Positions 58,901-64,000 of a stretch of 64,000 nucleotides of DNA are shown here, one piece after another; the stretch's first letter is position 1; each line of letters starts with the position of its first letter. Both the position numbers and the translations under genes were made by a program. Where the stretch lies: positions 1-64,000 of the forward strand of contig JAZKFV010000001.1 in assembly GCA_040386195.1 (NCBI GenBank), read 5' to 3'. A model generated the notes under the pieces. That model made no database searches, had not been told where the DNA came from, and saw only the letters and a program-made list of their open reading frames with translations. This DNA is from JAJTCH01 sp040386195 (lineage in GTDB: Bacteria > Pseudomonadota > Alphaproteobacteria > Rickettsiales > UBA1997).

Positions 58901-59546
58901 TATCTTTGAGCTCCTCTAATGCCGCAATCATTTTCTCCAAACATAAAGGAAGATAAAAGCTGGCAATAAAAGTTGTGGCAGCGCCATCAATTTTTAGACC
59001 TGATTCAGGCTTGGTTTTTGTTGGGCTAATCTGGACAATTTCTTGCCAAACGGTTTGATCTAGGTCTGTTATTTTTTCGATCCGCTCTTTTTCTGCGCTC
59101 GTTAAAATATAATCAATATTTCCAACCAAACTTTGTAGATCAGCAATAATTTCGCTGCGAGAATTTTGTAATAAAGTTAAATTTGCTTCCTTAGTTAAAT
59201 CTAAAAACTCTAAACGCTCTAAGATATTCAAATCCAATATATTGCTTGCGCCAGCAACTTGCGAAGAATATCGATTGCGAATCGATCCTTTGTGTTTTTG
59301 CCTAATATCAAATTTTTTAGCTAAATCTCCTAACTCAATCAAAGCCTGACCAAGCTCTTGGTTGTCAGTAATTTTATCAAGCAAAACCAGTTTTTTGCGC
59401 AGCTCTAACAAATTCTTTACATCATTTAAAAAATTTTCTTCCTCACTTGGTTTTGGCTTGGCTTGCTTCTGTTCTTTTTGAGCTCTTTTTTCAAGAAGAG
59501 ATTTTGTTTCTGGATCTTTTGGAATGTTTATAGTTTTTCTTCTCAT
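55962..59546 (-). CDS. Large TPR protein with embedded HEPN-like (DUF86-type) segment
   Basis: A 1194-residue, mostly helical protein. Residues about 100-330 contain helical blocks (YFARMLVDLGEISRGVRYV). Residues about 535-640 look like a DUF86/HEPN domain: QHSFGILGEAARMI, then an RX4H motif, RNALIH, near residue 600. Residues about 655-1100 contain TPR units (YNNLASTCSYLEDFDGALEN, FPLALEFYESALKKAEE). No signal peptide. It starts six bases after tolA's stop, on the same strand. Function unknown. The HEPN motif hints at RNA binding or cleavage; this is inference from one motif and pattern. Confidence 0.6.
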   Translation of the reverse strand: MRRKTINIPKDPETKSLLEKRAQKEQKQAKPKPSEEENFLNDVKNLLELRKKLVLLDKITDNQELGQALIELGDLAKKFDIRQKHKGSIRNRYSSQVAGASNILDLNILERLEFLDLTKEANLTLLQNSRSEIIADLQSLVGNIDYILTSAEKERIEKITDLDQTVWQEIVQISPTKTKPESGLKIDGAATTFIASFYLPLCLEKMIAALEELKDKKFAWKNSRLDRYYFARMLVDLGEISRGVRYVVPKGEQETMFKNFNYIRNYIKTIGGAHLNIFVEGIKNNFAKDYSEFDKFLKEIPDLIKNLKFIKDGIEQAKTLPEQQDLLKKPLEKKEKILKDLSDCLKGKNPVESELKGCLNKIGIKLSQIEKMDSNNVFDPTEYQSALAEVSEEDKKNFSFPSGEDLAAIQDFKMSNRQNKSKKNPEAIALMQIIKSLQDKFPTQAAVKKSQDDLAELYQKYDALYQNIPENYKNNFPHPNDKEAIKLYYQKKSSEQKASSKNDDKDDEEPQLKITDQKVFERYCQDYISESKRLAEILAVKAQTDDEKKRKLSAIQHSFGILGEAARMILEANEDHKFLAEYPTWQLEDDLYQTAQDRNALIHRVFAPTKPDISQTIYRRSLPSLVEIEALSKLLKVAQAPTTQSLFEEGQSYCDLKRYDRAFERFEQMLASAEMRHKSVAEVDLRNLTLQEFRDYYFTPLQAIFGISKLLGDIAQQELDAGDKESSNNFYQLKASYLRQFLKLADGFFGQQVAEYLPFVAGAYNNLASTCSYLEDFDGALENYQKALEIIKRFPDAPAKNIALYLYNVGAAYHRDLMGVDLSANSKKVFENIALKIGCLWEAKEIYRQIDQKDSKIKERYAMCLSTLIESLNYSPDPYHPLYAEELFQELESLIEEIPHRESSPLFTHIYHAKNSMKHIEVSPQVRQKFQDARTLIDAEFEIERLNELLNFYISLNIESGLEERLIKAREVLSQQDQTQISAYSKLTARVTSLISQGAEKFKQNNFPLALEFYESALKKAEESESEYKEFAPQFMPDLISSLLNVAVKLEDRQRAEKYLEKLNPTSKKPELSYQIIEQSQPNVLMLNDITGKRFKPAFRDDPNDNLVDAVLEVEATSSVEQYAKTLSAKYKLDFVAKEIGDKTYIVLENVNREEVAAKIKSMIKPKSSPTSAGVDSTTKLQDKSEKNPDLFRS

Positions 59547-59552
59547 AAATTT

Positions 59553-60488
59553 TTATTCTCCATCAAATTGCAAATCAATTTCTTTCCAAACATCATATTT
59601 ATCCTGCGGCAGGTTTCTAATTGGGCTGCAGAGTTTTAAAGATTGTATCACCACATCAACTGCTTGGTGAAAATTAACTTCTTTTGGATCGGTGTATTTT
59701 TGAAAATCTTTGATAATCACTTCAGATAAATCAATAAAGCCATCTTCGCCAACCACAATATGCGCGTTGATAACGGTTTTATTTTTTGATCCGGATAAAT
59801 CGAGCGCTTTTTTATAGCAGCGTTTGATTTGGCTTTGAATATTGAACTTCTCGCGCGCCAATAAATCCAAGCTTTCAATGGTATTTTCAGTGAATGAATA
59901 TTGATTTAACTCACTTTCCTCAACATCTTCTTCATCTTCTTCAGCTGGCGTTTGGGCGGCTGGTTTTTCTTCAACTTTTTTATCAGCTGGTTCTTTTTTA
60001 ACTTCTTCTTTCACTTCCGGCTTTTTCTTTTCCTCTTTAGGTTTTTCGGGTTCTTGTTTGGCGTCGGGTTTTTTATTGGGTTCTTTCACTTTATTAGCTT
60101 CAGTTTTAGCTTCTTTTTCCTTCGGCTTAGTTTGTTTTGGTGGCGCTTTGGCTTGTTCTTTTTTGGCTTCAGCCTTTGGTTTTGGCAGTGGTTTTTCCGG
60201 TTGCGGTTTAGGTTTAGATTTCTTTTTTATCGGCTTTTCTTCTGGCGCTTTAGGAGTTGGTTTAATTTGAGGCGGAAGAACTTCTTTAGGAGCTTGAGCT
60301 GGAGCTGGCGTTTGCACCGCTTTGATTGCCTGATTAACATTATCAGAATTTCCGGCTTTGACCACAAAGCTAATGGCAATTTTGCTAGTCTTTTCAACTT
60401 CTGGCGGCGGGCTAAAATTAAAGCTGAAATAAACTAGAAGAATGAGAATTGAATGAAGAAATAGCGAATAAAGAATATTGCGAATCAT
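59553..60488 (-). CDS. tolA: TolA-like envelope protein
   Basis: A 311-residue protein with an N-terminal membrane anchor (ILYSLFLHSILILLVYFSF), a long Lys/Pro/Glu/Ala-rich linker (about 60-190) and a C-terminal globular domain with FNIQSQIKRCYKKALDL, VVGEDGFIDL and DKYDVWKEIDLQFDGE, as in TolA. TolA couples the inner-membrane TolQR motor to Pal in the outer membrane during division. Its start overlaps the tolR stop by four bases (ATGA), so it is translationally coupled. TolB and Pal are not next to it. Confidence 0.9.
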   Translation of the reverse strand: MIRNILYSLFLHSILILLVYFSFNFSPPPEVEKTSKIAISFVVKAGNSDNVNQAIKAVQTPAPAQAPKEVLPPQIKPTPKAPEEKPIKKKSKPKPQPEKPLPKPKAEAKKEQAKAPPKQTKPKEKEAKTEANKVKEPNKKPDAKQEPEKPKEEKKKPEVKEEVKKEPADKKVEEKPAAQTPAEEDEEDVEESELNQYSFTENTIESLDLLAREKFNIQSQIKRCYKKALDLSGSKNKTVINAHIVVGEDGFIDLSEVIIKDFQKYTDPKEVNFHQAVDVVIQSLKLCSPIRNLPQDKYDVWKEIDLQFDGE

Positions 60489-60910
60489 GTTCCAGAAAGT
60501 TCAGTAACCAAAACAACTTGGGTGAAACCGGCGGAATTAATGGTTTTCACCGCTTCCATAACTCGACCATAATCTATTTTGCTATCAGCGCGCACAAAAA
60601 TTTTGCTATCAATATTATTGTTGGTAAGCGCTAATAATTGCTCCGGCAAAGTTCGTAATTTGGTTGGCTCTTCCTGTAAATAAATCGTGCCATCATTTTT
60701 AATTGAAACTGCAATTGGCTCATCTCCAGATTGATTAGCATTGGCGGTGCCTTTGGGTAAATCAAGTTCAATGCTGCCCGTCATCATTGGCGCGGCGACC
60801 ATAAAAATAATCAACAACACCAAAAGCACATCAACAAACGGTGTGATGTTAATGTCCGACATCGCCGCTCTTCTTTTGCGAGAATTTTTGTTTTGAGTGC
60901 TAAAGGCCAT
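60485..60910 (-). CDS. tolR: TolR/ExbD-family protein
   Basis: A 141-residue inner-membrane protein: SDINITPFVDVLLVLLIIFM with the membrane Asp required for proton use, then a periplasmic domain (IELDLPKGTANANQ, KIFVRADSKIDYGRVMEAVK). TolR forms the stator-rotor unit with TolQ. No tolQ gene is adjacent upstream; instead an inverted-repeat pair and lolA are found. It is followed by tolA with a four-base overlap. Confidence 0.93.
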   Translation of the reverse strand: MAFSTQNKNSRKRRAAMSDINITPFVDVLLVLLIIFMVAAPMMTGSIELDLPKGTANANQSGDEPIAVSIKNDGTIYLQEEPTKLRTLPEQLLALTNNNIDSKIFVRADSKIDYGRVMEAVKTINSAGFTQVVLVTELSGT

Positions 60911-60912
60911 GT

Positions 60913-61000
60913 GTTTAATGATTAGTGATTAATGGTTAATTATTAATGGTTAATGACGATATTTTAACACCTTTCATTAATCATTAACCATTAATCATTA
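60913..61000. repeat. Inverted repeats without a gene, lolA-tolR gap
   Basis: AT-only repeats built on TTAATGGTTAAT (60929-60955) and the complementary ATTAACCATTAATCATTA (60975-61000), separated by about 20 bases. The sequence type is the same as the repeats around the four-helix-bundle gene at 20822-21241, but no gene lies between them. Confidence 0.8.
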
Positions 61001-61005
61001 TTTTC

Positions 61006-61623
61006 CTATTCCGGTAAATTTTTATTTTTGACGATAAACATTTTATCATCAATTGCCTCGTCAAATTTTACGGTAGTGAAAGATACTTTGGTGATTTCGT
61101 CTAAATCATTTTTTACTTCCATTTTTACAAATCTAAGGGGATTGGTTTTAAAAATTAAGGTAAAAGTTCCAGCTTCTTTTTTATTTTTTTTGACAATTCC
61201 AACGCGGATTGAATCAGCGGATTTTTCAAAATCAGTAATTTCAACATCTTTAGCAGCGAAAGAAAAATTCTTGCGAGTCAAAAATGAAGCGGGCGTGCTG
61301 TTGGTGGAAAGGTAAGAAGTTTCGTCTAATTCCAAATCGGTATAAGCCAAAACGCTGCCATTGGCAATGATGCGAACAGGAGTTGGTTTGTCATATTCAA
61401 CGCGCATTTTTCCTGGTCTGGAGAGTAAAAATTTGCCGTTAGAAACCTCACCATTGCTGGCTTGTTGAGTGAAATTGGCGTTTAAAAATTTGATATTGTT
61501 TAAATAATTTTCAATCGAAGTTAGATCGGATTTATTTTGATTTAAAAAATCTTGATTGGTTTTGGCTAGTGATTGATTGATTCCAGCGCAGATTAGAAAA
61601 ATGGTGAGTAAAAATTTAAACAT
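61006..61623 (-). CDS. lolA: Outer-membrane lipoprotein carrier protein LolA
   Basis: A 205-residue periplasmic chaperone that carries lipoproteins to the outer membrane. It has a signal peptide (KFLLTIFLICAGINQSLA) and LolA features: YLNNIKFLNANFTQQASNG, GKFLLSRPGKMRVEYDKPTP and RFVKMEVKNDLDEITKVSF. The ATG at 61623 is preferred since it starts the signal peptide; a start at 61674 would add 17 residues before it. The partner LolCDE genes are not in the window. Confidence 0.93.
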   Translation of the reverse strand: MFKFLLTIFLICAGINQSLAKTNQDFLNQNKSDLTSIENYLNNIKFLNANFTQQASNGEVSNGKFLLSRPGKMRVEYDKPTPVRIIANGSVLAYTDLELDETSYLSTNSTPASFLTRKNFSFAAKDVEITDFEKSADSIRVGIVKKNKKEAGTFTLIFKTNPLRFVKMEVKNDLDEITKVSFTTVKFDEAIDDKMFIVKNKNLPE

Positions 61624-61685
61624 AATTTTGTAAATGAGATGATTGTGTTTGAGAGCCCCTTTACTATAAAACAAAAAACAAAAAA

Positions 61686-61720
61686 GGAGAGGCTTTTTTG
61701 CAAAACCTCTCCTTATTTTT
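61686..61720. terminator. Terminator between lolA and the symporter gene
   Basis: A 7-base perfect stem, GGAGAGG (61686-61692) with CCTCTCC (61706-61712), flanked by T-runs on both strands (TTATTTTTTT on plus, TTTTTTGTTTTTTG on minus). It lies about 33 bases after the symporter stop and is best read as its Rho-independent terminator. Confidence 0.85.
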
Positions 61721-61744
61721 TTAACCTAAGATTAATTAGAAAAT

Positions 61745-62959
61745 TTAATTATCCGCATAATAAACTTTTTCATCCATCATACCTTCGCTGCGATCAACCA
61801 AAACAGTTACTGCTGCATCGCCAGTAATATTCACGGTAGTTCTGATCATATCTAAGATTCTGTCCACTCCAAGAATAATGCCGATTCCATCAAGAGGAAG
61901 ACCAACTGATCCTAAAACCATGCCCATAAAAATAATTGAACCGCTAGGAATTCCAGCTGCGCCAATTGAACCTAATGTGCAAGTTAGCATCAACATTAAA
62001 TATTGGCTAAATTCTAAATGAATTCCATAAGCTTGAGCAAAAAACACTGCGCAAATACCTAAATAAATTGCAGTTCCGTCCATATTAATTGATGAGCCGA
62101 GTGGTAAAATGAAATTGGCGTTAGCTTCCGAAACGCCCATTCTTTTATGAACGTGAGTGACGGCGGTTCCAAGTGCGGCTTTGCTACTACTGGTTGCAAA
62201 AGCAATTGATTGAGCAGTGGTCATTTTTTTGAAAAATGGAATTGGTGATAATTTTCCAAAAACCAAAAGCATTACTCCAAATAATAAATATTGCAAAACG
62301 CAAGCGCCAATAACAATGGCAACTAGCTTTCCTAAAGATTCCAAAACATCCATACCTTGAGTTCCAACCATCCAAGAAATAAATCCGAAGACACCAATTG
62401 GAGCTAAAAGAACAATTATTTCAATCATTTTGAACATTACCAAGCTGGCGCTGTGAATAATTTCTTTAACAGGTTTGGCTTTGCTGCCAATCATATTAAT
62501 GACTACGCCGGCAAAAATTGAGAAAACAATGATTTGTAAAAAGTTATCGCTAGAAAATGCTTTGAAAATGTTAGTTGGTATAAGACCAAGTAAGAATTCT
62601 TGCACTGTTGGCGCATCTTTATGTTCAACTGCAACCTTAGCAATGTCGTTTAAATTAACGCCAACACCAGGTTCAAAAATTGTGCTCACGGTCAGACCAA
62701 TTGCAACTGCAAAAGTTGCGGTGGCGATATAGATTAAAAATCCTTTAATACCAACTCTAGTTGCTGAGTGACCAGCATCCATAGAAGTTATGCCATCAAG
62801 CAACGCAAAAAATATCAAAGGCACAATCACCATTTTGATCAGATCAATAAAAACAGTGCCAAGAATTTTGAAAGATTCCGCCTGATTGGGAAAAAGAAAG
62901 CCGGCGATAACGCCTAAAATCAAGCCAATAATAACTTGTTGCCATAGTTTTAACTTCAT
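61745..62959 (-). CDS. Dicarboxylate/amino acid:cation symporter (DAACS)
   Basis: A 404-residue sodium- or proton-coupled symporter of the GltP/DctA family with about eight membrane helices. Diagnostic motifs are ATSSSKAALGTAV (serine-rich reentrant loop), PLGSSINMDGTAIYLG, GIPSGSIIFMG, and VDRILDMIRTTVNITGDA, which binds the substrate carboxylate. It imports glutamate, aspartate or C4-dicarboxylates; motif variation does not settle which. For a host-dependent bacterium this would be a main carbon or nitrogen source. It has its own terminator. Confidence 0.94.
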   Translation of the reverse strand: MKLKLWQQVIIGLILGVIAGFLFPNQAESFKILGTVFIDLIKMVIVPLIFFALLDGITSMDAGHSATRVGIKGFLIYIATATFAVAIGLTVSTIFEPGVGVNLNDIAKVAVEHKDAPTVQEFLLGLIPTNIFKAFSSDNFLQIIVFSIFAGVVINMIGSKAKPVKEIIHSASLVMFKMIEIIVLLAPIGVFGFISWMVGTQGMDVLESLGKLVAIVIGACVLQYLLFGVMLLVFGKLSPIPFFKKMTTAQSIAFATSSSKAALGTAVTHVHKRMGVSEANANFILPLGSSINMDGTAIYLGICAVFFAQAYGIHLEFSQYLMLMLTCTLGSIGAAGIPSGSIIFMGMVLGSVGLPLDGIGIILGVDRILDMIRTTVNITGDAAVTVLVDRSEGMMDEKVYYADN

Positions 62960-63121
62960 TTTAATCCTTTAAATTTGTTTGATGCTTAAGATTTAAGCGG
63001 GGTAGAAAATTTGTTTTCTTTGACTCGTCGGCTTTTTGAATTGAAAAAATAAAAAGCTAAGCAAAAGTAAGAAAGGAAGCATCCTATAAATCGAAAATTC
63101 AAATGTCAAATATAAGTTCTT

Positions 63122-64000
63122 TTAGCCATCAAAACGATTAACCTCAACAATCTTTTTCGACATTCGCAGGATCGACATTATCTCTTCTAGATGCTCGGTA
63201 TTCTTGACTCCCATATCAATTACCACTTCAAAAAAATCACTGGAGCGATTGTTAATTTTAATGTTAGTTATGTTAATTTTTTTGCGAGCAATAATGCTAC
63301 TCACATCCGCCAAACTTCCGGAAGTGTTGTGCATAACCACCATAATTCTGCTTGGATATAAATCTCCATCATCGTTAGATTTCCAACAAACATCGAGCAA
63401 TCTTTGTGGATTCAGCGCAATTGCTTTTAAATTGTGACAAGTGCGATTGTGAATAGTAACTCCAGTTCCAGTATTGATCACGCCAGCAATATCATCGCCA
63501 GGAATTGGATGGCAACAGCCGGCAAAATGCATTGCCATTCCCGAAACCAAACCTTCAATTGGCAAAGAATGTTTGCTGGGAACTTTTTTAAACCAATCAT
63601 CTTTATTAACTTTTTCTTTCTTATCTTCTTTTTTGAGCTTCTTCTGATTTTCATCTTGATATTCTGGATAGACCGCTTTGAGCACTTCGTTTCTAGCTAC
63701 TAAACCTTCAGCAACAAAAACATAAAGATCATTCAAAGTTTTTTTGTTGAAGTTTTTTAAAACACCTTCCAATAATTTATCGTTAATTTCTAAATTGCGC
63801 GCCGCAAAAAATTTATACAAAATTGCTTTGCCTAAAATTACATATTCCGCCGATTTTTCATTTCTGATAAAATGTTTAATCGCCACTTTAGCTTTAGAAG
63901 TGACCACAAATTGTAGCCAACTTGATGATGGCTTGCTATTTTTATTAGTGATAATTTCAACTTGATCACCGTTATCAAGCTTTTGTCTTAAAGGCGCAAT
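63122..64000 (-). CDS. spoT: RelA/SpoT (p)ppGpp enzyme, C-terminal part
   Basis: The final 292 codons of a RelA/SpoT homologue; the N-terminal catalytic domains lie outside the window. The visible part begins inside the TGS domain (RQKLDNGDQVEIITNKNS), continues with a helical domain, a Cys/His-rich zinc-finger-like segment (HFAGCCHPIPGDDIAGVI) and ends with an ACT domain (VVMHNTSGSLADVSSIIA). Whether it can synthesise or only hydrolyse (p)ppGpp cannot be told without the missing part. Named spoT because single alphaproteobacterial homologues are usually bifunctional. Confidence 0.93.
   Translation of the reverse strand: MAPLRQKLDNGDQVEIITNKNSKPSSSWLQFVVTSKAKVAIKHFIRNEKSAEYVILGKAILYKFFAARNLEINDKLLEGVLKNFNKKTLNDLYVFVAEGLVARNEVLKAVYPEYQDENQKKLKKEDKKEKVNKDDWFKKVPSKHSLPIEGLVSGMAMHFAGCCHPIPGDDIAGVINTGTGVTIHNRTCHNLKAIALNPQRLLDVCWKSNDDGDLYPSRIMVVMHNTSGSLADVSSIIARKKINITNIKINNRSSDFFEVVIDMGVKNTEHLEEIMSILRMSKKIVEVNRFDG

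Noticed and set aside
59952..60437. A Phe-rich open frame on the plus strand
   Set aside because: It is antisense to the Lys/Glu/Pro linker of TolA, whose AAA/GAA codons read as TTT/TTC on the other strand.

Overview
This window comes from an AT-rich (about one-third G+C by eye) bacterial chromosome, most likely a host-associated alphaproteobacterium related to Rickettsiales. The best pointers are an isc cluster with two adjacent cysteine desulfurases followed by iscU, iscA, hscB and hscA; an alphaproteobacterial AddA without an adjacent AddB; an autotransporter; a TolR/TolA pair; leucine-rich-repeat proteins; and several families of small GC-rich palindromic repeats, one of them inserted in frame inside a housekeeping gene. 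ThiC, MetF and isocitrate dehydrogenase show metabolism is not fully eroded. The assignment is inference; no rRNA or marker tree is available in the window.

Layout. 0.3-8.6 kb: LRR protein, yaaA, a LysR regulator, ppa, a membrane-anchored thioredoxin/NHL protein, rpsU and an FAD oxidoreductase. 8.7-9.8 kb: a frameshifted IS982-type insertion sequence between palindromic repeats. 10.2-17.5 kb (minus): mnmG, a TPR protein, pilT and addA, closely packed. 17.7-25.1 kb (plus): a DUF2335 membrane protein and the isc cluster, interrupted by a four-helix-bundle gene lying between inverted repeats and by a DUF1003 gene. 25.2-26.1 kb: a TSUP permease and tRNA-Ala(TGC).

26.1-31.6 kb is an integrase-less island at tRNA-Ala, bounded by a duplicated tRNA 3' end. 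It holds two adjacent proteins with RX4H (HEPN-type) motifs, an Xre regulator divergent from a small unknown protein, a truncated DUF1016 gene, a Nudix hydrolase, a broken TAXI-type binding protein, an NYN-domain protein, and two copies of a short structured RNA with its own -10 element and compensatory base changes. The Xre/small-protein module recurs just outside (32.1-32.7 kb), followed by an S66-peptidase-like gene and a RelB-type antitoxin with a truncated YafQ-type toxin.

34.7-44.0 kb: idh, a second LRR protein, a possible Fe(II)/2OG oxygenase, a secreted LigE-like DNA ligase, a lipoprotein hydrolase, ftsI and thiC. 44.3-47.0 kb is a second accessory patch: a DUF1016-nuclease fusion, an MNT-HEPN protein, and a KilA-N gene fused to the tail of a lost second MNT-HEPN gene. 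47.0-54.1 kb: a 1529-residue Ser/Thr/Pro-rich membrane protein with minisatellite repeats, convergent with an autotransporter. 54.2-56 kb: metF and a toxin-antitoxin pair. 56-64 kb (minus): lolA, tolR, tolA and a 1194-residue TPR protein with an embedded RX4H motif, then a dicarboxylate/glutamate symporter and the C-terminal part of a RelA/SpoT enzyme that runs off the window.

The strongest candidates for new biology are the paired structured RNAs and Xre modules of the tRNA island, the inverted-repeat-bounded four-helix-bundle unit inside the isc operon, the in-frame palindrome in mnmG, and the RX4H/TPR protein in the tol operon.
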